Shown piece after piece: positions 8,678 through 17,039 of a stretch of DNA of 64,000 bases. This DNA is from Butyrivibrio fibrisolvens (lineage in GTDB: Bacteria > Bacillota > Clostridia > Lachnospirales > Lachnospiraceae). The notes under the pieces were generated by a model that was not told the DNA's origin, searched no databases, and worked only from the letters and a program-made list of their open reading frames with translations. The position numbers and the translations under genes were made by a program. The stretch is taken from NCBI RefSeq assembly GCF_023206215.1, contig NZ_CP065800.1, forward strand, positions 3,596,001 to 3,660,000. Direction: 5' to 3'. How positions within the stretch are numbered: position 1 is the first letter of the stretch; every line of letters begins with the position of its first letter.

Positions 8678-9805
8678 TTATTTTGCCATATCAAGGATCT
8701 GCTGATAGATATCTGCAAGATCTCCTGTTGCATACTGTTCTACGATTGGCTTACAAGCTTCCTGCCAAGGAGTCTTATCTTCAACTTCAATGATGGTACG
8801 TCCATCTGCTTTGAGCTGCTCGAGAACTTCATTCTCTTTCTGCTCAGATACTTCTCTGCAATAATCTGATGCGATCTTACCTGCATCAAGGATTACCTGC
8901 TGCTGATTCTCTGTGAGCTCGCCCCATGACTTCTCTGTGATTATAGTCATCATAGCGCCAAGTGTATGTCCGTCCATTGTAAGGTTTGGACCAACTTCAT
9001 CAAAGGAATTGGACTTATAGTTAGCAGTTGGCTGCTCAGCTCCGTCAATTGTTCCATTCTGAAGTGACTGATATATCTCTGACATAGAAACAGGTGAAGG
9101 TGTTGCTCCAAGATTCTGAACCATTGCTGTCATAACAGGGTCATTGGATACACGGATCTTCATATCCTTCATATCTTCAGGAGATGAGATTGGCTTATCA
9201 GGTGCTGTGAAGAAATGACGGAAGCCCTCTTCACCATAGTACAGTCCCTTAACTCCAAGACCTATCTCGGATGACTGATTGAGGAAGTCCTGAGCAAGAT
9301 CTGAATTAGCAAATGTCCAGAAATGATCTCTATCCTGGAAAGTGTAAGGAAGTGAAAGAAGTGTTGCCTTGTCACATCCGTATGAATTAAGTGCAAATGC
9401 TGAAATACGGCAGATATCGACTGTTCCTGTTCCGCCAAGCATACCATCAAGGATGTCTGCTTCTACACCCAGAACACCGCTGCCCTGAAGATCAATCGTA
9501 ATAGAACCGCCAGACATGGCTTCTACTGCTTCTTTAAATTTGGTATCCATAGCTCCGCAGATAGTTCCTTCAATAGGATTAACCTCTGCCATAGTAAGAG
9601 TTACAGCAGGATCAGCAGCTGCTGCTTCATTAACCTCATACTCTGATTGCTCCTCAGATACATTAGTATCTTCTGTATTCTCTTTTACTTCCTGTGAAGT
9701 GCCCTGACTGCCTTCAGTCTGGGCAGGAGCATTGAGGCCGCAGCCTGACATCATGGCTACTGCTATAGATGCGCTCATAAGTGCACTGAAAAGTTTTTTT
9801 CTCAT
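8678..9805 (-). CDS. dctP: TRAP transporter solute-binding lipoprotein DctP
   Basis: Binding protein of 375 residues for the DctQM permease. The N-terminus is a lipoprotein signal with lipobox MMSGC at about residues 18-22, followed by a Glu/Ser-rich linker. The mature part has DctP features: IRVSNDPVMTAMVQNLGATPSPVSMSEIYQSLQNGTIDGAE-type text near residue 215, with the conserved Arg that binds the solute carboxylate. A 230 bp AT-rich gap upstream separates it from the response regulator gene, so it probably has its own promoter controlled by that regulator. The solute is probably an acidic sugar given the neighbours. Confidence 0.93.
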   Translation of the reverse strand: MRKKLFSALMSASIAVAMMSGCGLNAPAQTEGSQGTSQEVKENTEDTNVSEEQSEYEVNEAAAADPAVTLTMAEVNPIEGTICGAMDTKFKEAVEAMSGGSITIDLQGSGVLGVEADILDGMLGGTGTVDICRISAFALNSYGCDKATLLSLPYTFQDRDHFWTFANSDLAQDFLNQSSEIGLGVKGLYYGEEGFRHFFTAPDKPISSPEDMKDMKIRVSNDPVMTAMVQNLGATPSPVSMSEIYQSLQNGTIDGAEQPTANYKSNSFDEVGPNLTMDGHTLGAMMTIITEKSWGELTENQQQVILDAGKIASDYCREVSEQKENEVLEQLKADGRTIIEVEDKTPWQEACKPIVEQYATGDLADIYQQILDMAK

Positions 9806-10035
9806 TTTGTACCCTCCCGTTATTATGTAGTTTGTTTTACAAGCACATTATATAAGCGGGAAATAAAGGTACAAAATAGCAATATTTTTACATCGGGTAG
9901 TAAATTTTGAACTTTAATTAATTATTATGTATAGTTTAGATAATATTCTTTTGATAAATATGTTGAATATGCACAATTTTGAAAGCTTTTTGATTTTAAC
10001 TCTTTATAATTCATAAATAATCTGATGAAGTTATC

Positions 10036-10779
10036 TCACTGATCCGTAGTCCTATATTCACTCGGAAGAGCCTTCATGACTCTTTTAAATACCTTGGTAA
10101 AATAGTTAGAATCCTCATATCCGACCTTTTTACCTATTTCCTTGACGCTCATACCGGTTGTCTTTAAAAGCTCAACTGCCTTTTTGATCCTATAATCAGT
10201 CAAAAAGCTTATAAAACTCTCACCAAAGTGCTGTTTGAATAATCTGCAAAAATACACTTCCGAATAAGCAAACTTATCAGCCATAACCTGAACAGACAGC
10301 TCTTCTCCATAGTGATCTTCTATGTATCTTAAAATAGCATCTGCTGTACTTGCCTGTGATCTGGAGCCTTCTTCATAGCTTTCAATCTGTGAAGATGATT
10401 TTTTTAGTATACTGACTCTCATGGCTTCTTCGACAGACAATACCAGTTCCTTGTCATCGCAAGGTTTTAACAGATATTCAAGTGCATGAACAGAGATAGC
10501 CTTCTTGGCATAATCAAATTCATTAAAAGCAGTAAGGAATATTATGCTGCAATCACTCCCCATCTTCCTTATAGCCTCAGCAGCTTCAAGACCATTCATC
10601 CCGGGCATCTCGATATCCAGTATCAGAAGATCTGCTTCGAACTGCCTGAATTTATCAACTACTTCTCTTCCGTTTTCTGCAACTCTTATCTCGCACCTGT
10701 CCTTAAAATTGTCGATGAGTTTTTTTCTAAGGACCATTCTCTCTATCATTTCGTCATCTGCTATCAGTATCTTATACAT
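10036..10779 (-). CDS. Two-component response regulator, YesN type (receiver plus AraC domain)
   Basis: A 247-residue regulator. The N-terminal receiver has the acidic pair after IADDEMIE, phospho-acceptor Asp near residue 56 (LLILDIEMPGMNGLEAAE) and the K of the LLKPCDDKE motif near 105. The C-terminal AraC domain shows SYEDSNYFTKVFKRVMKALPSEYR-like text. It overlaps the end of the histidine kinase gene by 16 bp, so the two are translationally coupled. It is placed to control the adjacent dctP promoter and possibly the divergent KdgF-like gene. Confidence 0.93.
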   Translation of the reverse strand: MYKILIADDEMIERMVLRKKLIDNFKDRCEIRVAENGREVVDKFRQFEADLLILDIEMPGMNGLEAAEAIRKMGSDCSIIFLTAFNEFDYAKKAISVHALEYLLKPCDDKELVLSVEEAMRVSILKKSSSQIESYEEGSRSQASTADAILRYIEDHYGEELSVQVMADKFAYSEVYFCRLFKQHFGESFISFLTDYRIKKAVELLKTTGMSVKEIGKKVGYEDSNYFTKVFKRVMKALPSEYRTTDQ

Positions 10780-12284
10780 ATAGTCACCGTTGTTCCTTTG
10801 TTCATAGTACTTTCCACTATCACTTCGCTGTCATTATAGAGGCTGTTGATCCTCTTTTGAACATTGTACAGTCCTATTCCTGCATGTTCCTGGGTTACGG
10901 AGATTGATTTGGCATTTAATTCATCAACCTTGTCCCTGGACATACCTGCTCCTGTATCCATAACTTTTATATATAGGGTATTGTCCTTCTTGTAAGCACT
11001 AAGTTCTATCCTGCCACCCTCTTCTATATGAGCGATTCCATGAACTATTGAATTCTCAACAACAGGCTGCAAGAGGAATGCAGGTACCGTTATACTTGTC
11101 GTATCGAGATCATCAGCTATATTTTTGATATACATAAGCCTTGATCCAAATCGCATCTTCTGAAGATACATATAGTCATCGATGATGCTGATCTCCTGGG
11201 ACAATGATACAAACTGCGAACTGGTCCTTAGATTATATCTAAAAAGATGTGAAAGGCTCTTAATCATCTTGTTGGTCGTTTCTGCATCTTCAAGTTCTGC
11301 CATTCCGGATATAACATTTAGAGTATTAAAAAGAAAATGCGGATTGATCTGGCTCTGCAAAAGATCGAGTTTGGCAAGGCCAAGCTGCTTCTCTATTTCC
11401 AGTTTCTCCATCTCTTCTTCATGGATACGGTCAGTCAGTTCCTTATTCTCTTTGAGAGTAGTTATATGCTCTGACATGGCATGCTTCATAATATTGAAGG
11501 TATCTACAAGTTCTCCTATCTCGTCCTCATTGGACACCTTGATATCCTCTTTATCAAATCTTTTCTCAGAGATATCATGAACACCTCCGGCCAGCATCTT
11601 GAGCGGCCTTGTAACAGTTGTCGACAGAAGTCTTCCAAAAGCGATAGTAAGAAAAAGAGCTGCAACGCTTATAACAACGAGAACAAACGGAAGCCTGTCT
11701 ATAATAACCTCTTTCATTGAATACAGAAGGCTTCCCTCTTTGACAGTGATCTTGGTAAGATCCTGAATATATGAGTAGATGCAGTTCTGCATGTCATAAA
11801 GATCATAGATCTTCTGATTGAGCTCTCCCATCAAGACCTCATCAAGAACCTCATTTCTCTGAGATTCATAATAGTCGTAGGCATTGATGATCCTCCAGGT
11901 TCTTGCATATCTCTCGGATCCTATATCCCTGTACGAATAGGGAAGCCCTGTGATACAGGCTCTTGTATGAAGGCATGCCTTCTCATAATTTTCTTTGTTG
12001 GTATCTATATCATTTCGAATATATTTTTCCAAAGCTGCATTCTCTTCTTCAAATGCAGTCTGTACATTAACACATTTGCTAAGATCAGATTGAACCTTGC
12101 CTAGGCCTTTTACTGATCCTCCGATTATAAACATGTTGAAGACACCTACCGCGATCACTATAGTTATGATGGTAAGTGAGTATATCCTTGTTTTTCTTTC
12201 AATTGAGAGCCTTAGCCACAGTTTTTTTGCTACATTCATATTATTTATTTCTGGTTCAGATTTTCCCTTTATTATTCCGAGCAT
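10764..12284 (-). CDS. Sensor histidine kinase, YesM type
   Basis: A membrane kinase of up to 506 residues. One transmembrane helix lies near residues 35-55, then an extracellular helical sensor of about 130 residues, a second helix near 195-215, a HAMP linker, and a YesM-type kinase core. The phospho-acceptor histidine is in SQINPHFLFNTL (near residue 320), and the ATP-binding boxes are VVENSIVHG and GAGMSRDKV plus GIGLYNVQKR. The start is uncertain: the outermost ATG leaves only 49 bp to the divergent gene, and an ATG at 12239 is equally plausible. It probably senses a sugar acid directly or through a binding protein. Confidence 0.9.
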   Translation of the reverse strand: MLGIIKGKSEPEINNMNVAKKLWLRLSIERKTRIYSLTIITIVIAVGVFNMFIIGGSVKGLGKVQSDLSKCVNVQTAFEEENAALEKYIRNDIDTNKENYEKACLHTRACITGLPYSYRDIGSERYARTWRIINAYDYYESQRNEVLDEVLMGELNQKIYDLYDMQNCIYSYIQDLTKITVKEGSLLYSMKEVIIDRLPFVLVVISVAALFLTIAFGRLLSTTVTRPLKMLAGGVHDISEKRFDKEDIKVSNEDEIGELVDTFNIMKHAMSEHITTLKENKELTDRIHEEEMEKLEIEKQLGLAKLDLLQSQINPHFLFNTLNVISGMAELEDAETTNKMIKSLSHLFRYNLRTSSQFVSLSQEISIIDDYMYLQKMRFGSRLMYIKNIADDLDTTSITVPAFLLQPVVENSIVHGIAHIEEGGRIELSAYKKDNTLYIKVMDTGAGMSRDKVDELNAKSISVTQEHAGIGLYNVQKRINSLYNDSEVIVESTMNKGTTVTICIRY

Positions 12285-12333
12285 TTATGCTTACAATATT
12301 TCATAATACTAATTTAACTTGGAGGTTTTCAGT

Positions 12334-12672
12334 ATGAAAAACGACAGATGGGTATTCCACAAAGATGTAGCGCCTACAGATCTTGGCAACGGCGTAGTAA
12401 GGCGCGTACTTGCTTACAGCGGTGATGTAATGACCGTTGAGAATCATTTTGAAAAAGGCGCTGTAGGTGCTCTTCATCATCATCCCCACACCCAGATCAC
12501 TTACGTAGTAAGTGGAAGATTCGAGTTTGAAATAGATGGCGAAAAGCATATTGTAGAAAAAGGCGACACGCTTCTAAAGACAGACAGTGTAGAGCATGGC
12601 TGCGTATGTCTGGAAGAAGGTATCCTTTTGGATATCTTTACCCCATATCGTGAAGATTTTGTAAACGACTAA
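12334..12672 (+). CDS. kdgF: KdgF-like cupin (uronate-ring opening)
   Basis: A single-domain cupin of 112 residues. The metal motif HHHPHTQITYVVSGRFEFE (about residues 45-63) and the later HGCVCLEEGILLDIFTP segment match KdgF, which converts 4,5-unsaturated monouronates from pectin or alginate breakdown into their open keto form. The ATG at 12334 follows GGAGG by eight bases. It is divergent from the YesMN-type genes with fewer than 100 bp between, and the TRAP transporter beyond them would supply the uronate. The assignment rests on motif resemblance and context; small cupins are easily misnamed. Confidence 0.75.
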   Translation: MKNDRWVFHKDVAPTDLGNGVVRRVLAYSGDVMTVENHFEKGAVGALHHHPHTQITYVVSGRFEFEIDGEKHIVEKGDTLLKTDSVEHGCVCLEEGILLDIFTPYREDFVND

Positions 12673-12778
12673 TGTGCTGACTTGTTCATATCTGATCAAA
12701 GATGAATGAGTAAGTACACTAGTATCTCCCCTCAAAATTTACCACTATAAAATAGCACGTTTCCTGTAAGAAGAAAAG

Positions 12779-12838
12779 ACTCTCGTTTTAGAACAGATTC
12801 CTGCGATGCAAGTTTCCATTCTAAATCGAGAGTTTTTT
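12779..12838 (+). terminator. Terminator after the KdgF-like gene
   Basis: ACTCTCG plus TTTTAGAA pairs with TTCTAAA plus CGAGAGT and is followed by TTTTTT. It lies 107 bp past the cupin stop and before the convergent luxS gene. Confidence 0.75.
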
Positions 12839-12937
12839 CATGATCCTTATTTATTTATGATCTTTATTATTTCAATGCCCTATATACCAGTATCAGATAA
12901 CTGGTATAAGTTTTTTTCTAAAGGCATCTGCTATAGT

Positions 12938-13417
12938 TTACTCCGGATATACCAGCTGATCTTCGCTTATGTTATAGAGCACATTATCCAGGTATCTAGC
13001 TGCAAGAAAGTTAGCCATTGCAAGGTTCTGATCCAGATAATTGCCGCAGTCTCTTGCCGCTGCCCCAGGGATATCACCTTCAAAATCTCTTATGAATTCA
13101 AAAAGTCTTGTAAGAAGGTCCACAATATCCCTGCTATCAAGATCTCCTGCCAGAACCAGATAGAATCCTGTCCTGCAGCCCATAGGGCCAAAATATATGG
13201 TCCTATCACCAAACTCCTCATCATTTCGAAGAAATGTTGCACCAAGATGCTCTATCGTATGTATTTCTGCTGTATTCATAACAGGTTCCTTGTTAGGTGC
13301 TGTCATGCGAAGATCGAAGGTTGTGATCACTTCCTCTCCTACAGTATCCTTACGTGATACATACACGCCAGGTACTAGTTTTAAATGATTAACTGTAAAG
13401 CTTGCTATCTTTTCCAT
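12938..13417 (-). CDS. luxS: S-ribosylhomocysteine lyase LuxS
   Basis: Cleaves S-ribosylhomocysteine to homocysteine and the AI-2 precursor DPD, in the cytoplasm as part of the activated methyl cycle. The 159 residues are the usual length. The metal site is intact: HTIEHLGATFLRN near residues 53-65 gives the two histidines, and ARDCGNY near 122 gives the cysteine ligand. The GCRTGFY segment is also present. It is downstream of the methyltransferase/cupin pair on the same strand, close to metY, and so recycles homocysteine from SAM use. Confidence 0.96.
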   Translation of the reverse strand: MEKIASFTVNHLKLVPGVYVSRKDTVGEEVITTFDLRMTAPNKEPVMNTAEIHTIEHLGATFLRNDEEFGDRTIYFGPMGCRTGFYLVLAGDLDSRDIVDLLTRLFEFIRDFEGDIPGAAARDCGNYLDQNLAMANFLAARYLDNVLYNISEDQLVYPE

Positions 13418-13505
13418 GTCATATCCTTTCTCATCAATTGTTTACTACCGCTCACACTTGAACAGACAAGCATCCTTAATAACTTTATAGGATAGTTTAC
13501 GTTCT

Positions 13506-14207
13506 TCACACGTATTCAGACAAAGTCACTACATCATTTCCACTCCAGGTATATAGCGCCAGAAGCGTCTGATCATAAGTCTGCATCTTATGAATCTTAT
13601 TAGACGGATGCAGGATTACTTCACCGGGCACTCTTTTGCTGGTCGCTCCTTCAAGTGTCCATTCTGCAGTACCTGATAGGACTTTGTATAGCTCTATGGC
13701 AGGATGTCTGTGCTCCGGGTACAAAGTGTAAGGTGATATCAATGTAAATCCAAGGCAGAAATTATCTGACTTATAAGGGGCTTCAGGCCCTATAAGCTCT
13801 GCCCATCCCATATATGAACCTAGGTCTTTCTTATCTTCTCTTTCTTCGTAGTTGTACTTCCAGGGAAGATAGTCGAATACTTCCCTGATAAGCCTTAGCA
13901 AGGGCTCCGTCTCTTTAGATCCATGAAGAGTAGATGACTCTGCATATTTCAAAAGTGGAGACGTGCTCTTTTCAAATGAGCCTGTCTGCTCCGGAATGAC
14001 TGATGATGTCACCCTTGCTATTTCTTCCTTTATTTCTTTATTTATGTCTTTATCAAACTCATTATTATGAATAAGATGATCACCTATATTACTATTAGAA
14101 TCATTATGATCTTTTTCATAGTTATTACTGTATTCATTATTTTCATTCAAAAGCTTTATAGCTTCATCGATGATCTTTCTGATCTTTATATCAAGTTCTT
14201 TAGACAT
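13506..14207 (-). CDS. DMSP-lyase-like cupin
   Basis: A 233-residue protein whose C-terminal cupin matches the dimethylsulfoniopropionate lyase family (DddL/Q/W type). The motif YPEHRHPAIELYKVLSG gives His166, His168, Glu172 and the catalytic-type Tyr174, and His206 follows in HPSNKIH, the full H-x-H-x3-E-x-Y plus distal His set. DMSP lyases release dimethyl sulfide and acrylate by beta-elimination. The N-terminus (about residues 20-65) is an Asn/Asp-rich low-complexity stretch not typical of the family. The gene overlaps the upstream methyltransferase by eight bases (ATGTCTAA), so the two are translated together. True substrate is unknown: DMSP, S-methylmethionine or another sulfonium are possible. 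Confidence 0.72.
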   Translation of the reverse strand: MSKELDIKIRKIIDEAIKLLNENNEYSNNYEKDHNDSNSNIGDHLIHNNEFDKDINKEIKEEIARVTSSVIPEQTGSFEKSTSPLLKYAESSTLHGSKETEPLLRLIREVFDYLPWKYNYEEREDKKDLGSYMGWAELIGPEAPYKSDNFCLGFTLISPYTLYPEHRHPAIELYKVLSGTAEWTLEGATSKRVPGEVILHPSNKIHKMQTYDQTLLALYTWSGNDVVTLSEYV

Positions 14208-15171
14208 GTGACTTCAGCACTACGACTGTATGTCCTATGCTGCCTCCGTTTTTGAAGATTTCAAAAGCTTTAGTTGCAGTAAGTCTCTTATCTTCAAGCA
14301 CCTTCTCAATTTCAAAAGCTTTTCGGCCGGACTCTTCTACGCTGACTCCCTTAAAGGCTTCTTCAAGGTCTTCTGCCCTGTAGAATATGAAGGGGCCAAA
14401 TCCCTCTTCTTCCTGCCTTGCATATCCTCCTATTACGTCCAAAGGCTCAGCCTGAATCTTCCACTGAAAGGTATAGATCTCAGATTGTACCCCGGCCAGT
14501 TCTCCAAGTCTGATAAAAGAGCTAAGAGGTACTCTTCCGCCCATTAGCGAGAAGACAAATCCATCATCTGTAAGATAATCACCGGCCTGAACCAGAGCCA
14601 GATAGTGAAGATCCAGCATATCGCCGTGAACCTTGTCAGGGATTTTCTCTACTCTTTTTTCAAGATAGTGACCACTGTTGCGGCTGTCTGTGACTTCCTT
14701 GTCATCTGCAAGCGGCACGTTCGGAAGATTCTCGTATATGACGTCGAACTTCGGACGATTTTCAGGTTCTGACTCATTTGCAAATGGAGCAAAGAGGTCG
14801 CCTGCGCCGCTAAGCAGATTGTAGGTGCCAGTTTTCTTAAGTCCTTTTTCAACATTTTGTCTTGCTATATCTACAACGCTCTTCTGAAGGTCTGTAAAGC
14901 CAAGGGTCTTAGCTCCCAGTATCTCCGCGCCCGCAAGAACGTCAAGGCCTGAGCCTGTTCCAAGGGAAAGGAAGGAGCCAAAGTCTTTGCCATTTTCCTT
15001 TCTTGCGATCTTAAATGCCGGAACTGATACAAATGAAAGCCAGTCGCTCTTAACATCTTCGACCTGAGGCAGATAAGCGTGAGATTCAACTGAGATGTCG
15101 ACTATATCATTTATATGATCTGTATCTTTTTGTAATTCGAAATATTTCTTTATATCAACTTCAATATTCAT
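14200..15171 (-). CDS. SAM-dependent methyltransferase, possibly methionine S-methyltransferase-like
   Basis: A class I methyltransferase of 323 residues. SAM-binding motif I is LSLGTGSGLDVLAG near residues 65-80, and a PrmC-like motif IV reads YENLPNVPL near 155. The later FSLMGGRVPLSSFIRLGE and FGPFIFYRAED segments resemble by eye the layout of plant methionine S-methyltransferase (MGGRPG followed by an FEFF stretch), which makes S-methylmethionine. This link is tentative. Start is the ATG at 15171 behind GGAGGAAGG; the TTG at 15183 is less likely. The stop overlaps the DMSP-lyase-like gene, and metY lies upstream behind a long hairpin. Together these suggest sulfonium metabolism. Confidence 0.7.
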   Translation of the reverse strand: MNIEVDIKKYFELQKDTDHINDIVDISVESHAYLPQVEDVKSDWLSFVSVPAFKIARKENGKDFGSFLSLGTGSGLDVLAGAEILGAKTLGFTDLQKSVVDIARQNVEKGLKKTGTYNLLSGAGDLFAPFANESEPENRPKFDVIYENLPNVPLADDKEVTDSRNSGHYLEKRVEKIPDKVHGDMLDLHYLALVQAGDYLTDDGFVFSLMGGRVPLSSFIRLGELAGVQSEIYTFQWKIQAEPLDVIGGYARQEEEGFGPFIFYRAEDLEEAFKGVSVEESGRKAFEIEKVLEDKRLTATKAFEIFKNGGSIGHTVVVLKSHV

Positions 15172-15219
15172 ACCTTCCTCCAAAATGCTTCATAAGCTCG
15201 TTGAATTAAGGGTGCCGCC

Positions 15220-15398
15220 CTGAATTCAGGCCTCCGGCAAATAGATACAAATGCCTCATGTGAAAATAACCCTGATTTTTGTAAGGGGCTTATTCGCTGT
15301 CGTAAACACGCTGTACTTTCGCTCCTAACCCCCTAACAAAAATCAGGAACATTTTCAAAATCGGCATTTGTATCTATTTGCCGGAGGTCTGAATTCAG
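15220..15398. repeat. Long palindrome between metY and the methyltransferase gene
   Basis: The outer arms are 36 bases each (from CTGAATTCAGGCCTCCGGC to its complement), differing at one place that still allows a G-U pair. Inside are further paired blocks (CCTGATTTTTGT with ACAAAAATCAGG, GGGG with CCCC) around a loop of about 35 bases. The plan resembles the family at 43, 52 and 63 kb, but the sequence is different. It is upstream of the methyltransferase start by about 50 bp. Confidence 0.8.
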
Positions 15399-15434
15399 TT
15401 GAAAGTACTTGTCTATTGGTACAACGAGTTTAAG

Positions 15435-16772
15435 TCAAACCGCTTTCTGCTCTACTTCGCTTATATTTACTGCTTTATTAATTGCCTGTGCAAAATCTGC
15501 GATAATGTCATCTGCGTCTTCGATTCCGACTGAGACTCTGATCATATCTTCAGGAATGCCTGCTTTGTGTCTGTCTTCGGGACTCATCTGAGAATGAGTG
15601 CTGGTTGCAGGATGAAGGACTGATGTTCTTGCATCGCCTACGTGTACTACAAGTGCAGCTACTTTGAGGGATGCAAAGAAAGTCTTTATCGCTTCTCTTC
15701 CGCCTTTTAGTCCGAAGGTAAGTACACCGCTTGCTCCGTCATAGTCGAAGTATTTTTTCACTCTCTCATGATTTTTGTTATCTTCAAGACCGGGATAGTT
15801 GACCCAGTTAACTGCTTCATTATTCTGCAGGAACTTAGCCAGCTTCAGCGCATTGTCTGAGTGTCTTGGAACTCTTAAATGGAGTGATTCAAGGCCAAGA
15901 TTTATAAGGAATGCGTTAAGGGGACTAAGTACCGGGCCGTAGTCTCTAAGGTACTGAGCTCTTGCCTTTGTGATAAATGCTTTATTTCCAAACTTACCTG
16001 TGTAAGAGGTGTTCGCATATTGCTCATCAGGCTCTACGAAATCAGGGAACTTGCCATTGGCCCAGTTATAGGTTCCGCCGTCTACGATGATGCCGCCAAG
16101 AGCTACTGCATGTCCGTCCATGTACTTGGTTCCTGAATGGATGACTATGTCAGCTCCGTGCTTCAATGGTTTACTTAAGAAAGGAGTTGCAAGTGTATTA
16201 TCTACAAGAAATGGAACATCGAACTCTTTAGCAAGTGCTGAGAATTTATCGAAGTCCAGAATTCCAAGTGCCGGATTACCAAGCGTCTCGCCGTATACTA
16301 TCTTGGTGTTAGGCTTAAATGCTTTTCTCAGCTCTTCGATTGGTGCTTCCGGATCTACGAAAGTTGTCTCAATTCCAAGCTTTCTAAGTCTTACATCAAG
16401 AAGAGTATAGGTTCCGCCGTAGATGGCATTGGATGCTACGATATGGTCACCTGCCTGAACTATAGTTGATATTGCAAGGAATACTGCTGCCTGACCTGAC
16501 GCTGTTGTAAGAGCTCCAACTCCGCCTTCAAGTGCTGCAACCTTAGCTTCTAACGCATTCAATGTAGGATTGCCTGTTCTTGAATACTTATTACCGCTTT
16601 CCTGCAGTGAAAAAAGTCTTTCAACCTGATCAAGATCCTCGTATTTATATGTAGTAGACTGGTAGATAGGAAGAACTCTTGGCTCTCCGATCCCTGGTCT
16701 GTATCCTGACTGTATGCACTTGGTTCCTATCCCCCAGTTCTCTTCTTTTTCAATAGATTTGATATTACTCAT
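15435..16772 (-). CDS. metY: O-acetylhomoserine sulfhydrylase MetY
   Basis: PLP enzyme of 445 residues that joins O-acetylhomoserine with sulfide (giving homocysteine) or with methanethiol (giving methionine). The PLP lysine is in HSGTKYMDGHA near residue 210. YSRTGNPT near residue 65 and the NPALGILD block also fit, and the length matches MetY rather than the shorter MetB/MetC. I chose the second ATG, eight bases after AGGAGG. A TATAG-N7-CTATA dyad lies about 115 bp upstream within a hairpin. It is the natural consumer of methanethiol from the nitrogenase-like reductase encoded at 29-35 kb. Confidence 0.93.
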   Translation of the reverse strand: MSNIKSIEKEENWGIGTKCIQSGYRPGIGEPRVLPIYQSTTYKYEDLDQVERLFSLQESGNKYSRTGNPTLNALEAKVAALEGGVGALTTASGQAAVFLAISTIVQAGDHIVASNAIYGGTYTLLDVRLRKLGIETTFVDPEAPIEELRKAFKPNTKIVYGETLGNPALGILDFDKFSALAKEFDVPFLVDNTLATPFLSKPLKHGADIVIHSGTKYMDGHAVALGGIIVDGGTYNWANGKFPDFVEPDEQYANTSYTGKFGNKAFITKARAQYLRDYGPVLSPLNAFLINLGLESLHLRVPRHSDNALKLAKFLQNNEAVNWVNYPGLEDNKNHERVKKYFDYDGASGVLTFGLKGGREAIKTFFASLKVAALVVHVGDARTSVLHPATSTHSQMSPEDRHKAGIPEDMIRVSVGIEDADDIIADFAQAINKAVNISEVEQKAV

Positions 16773-16866
16773 AACCATGTCCTCCTCTTGCCGCTTTTTG
16801 CTTTCATACTATTCATACCGTTTAGATAGGATTAACTGTTAAATGAATAATACGCCCCCTCAAAAC

Positions 16867-16919
16867 AAAAAGCAATACCTACAGCTATAGATTTTAACTA
16901 TAGTTTGGTATTGCTTTTA
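16867..16919 (-). terminator. Hairpin in the metY leader that holds the TATAG dyad
   Basis: AAAAGCAATACC and GGTATTGCTTTT pair around a loop that contains the TATAG-N7-CTATA dyad; on the minus strand the distal arm runs into TTTTTGTTTT. It is about 95 bp upstream of metY. It may be a terminator or attenuator, or a second terminator for the upstream gene. Confidence 0.55.
16886..16902. promoter_or_regulatory. Putative sulfur-regulon operator upstream of metY
   Basis: Perfect TATAG-ATTTTAA-CTATA dyad, spacing 7. Near-identical dyads with the same spacing occur upstream of metK (38668-38684) and of the nitrogenase-like operon (34785-34801). The form suits a LysR-type regulator, and one is encoded at 25832-26800. 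Confidence 0.6.
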
Positions 16920-17006
16920 ACTATACTATACACCCAAAACTTCCCAATAGCTTAGTGCAGTATCCTCAAAGAATTTGTGAGGGCACATATATTCACCCCA
17001 AAAGAG

Positions 17007-17028
17007 CCAGAGGTAAAAATACCTCTGG
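17007..17028 (-). terminator. Terminator after the secreted carbohydrate-binding protein gene
   Basis: CCAGAGGTA and TACCTCTGG form a perfect 9-bp stem with a 4-base loop, followed on the minus strand by CTCTTTT. It lies 12 bp past the stop of the gene at 17040-18785. Confidence 0.8.
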
Positions 17029-17039
17029 TCCTTAATGTC

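Noticed and set aside
16773..17000. SAM or T-box riboswitch upstream of metY
   Set aside because: A terminator-like hairpin is present, but none of the conserved SAM-I or T-box sequence blocks could be found. The dyad in the loop fits a protein operator better.
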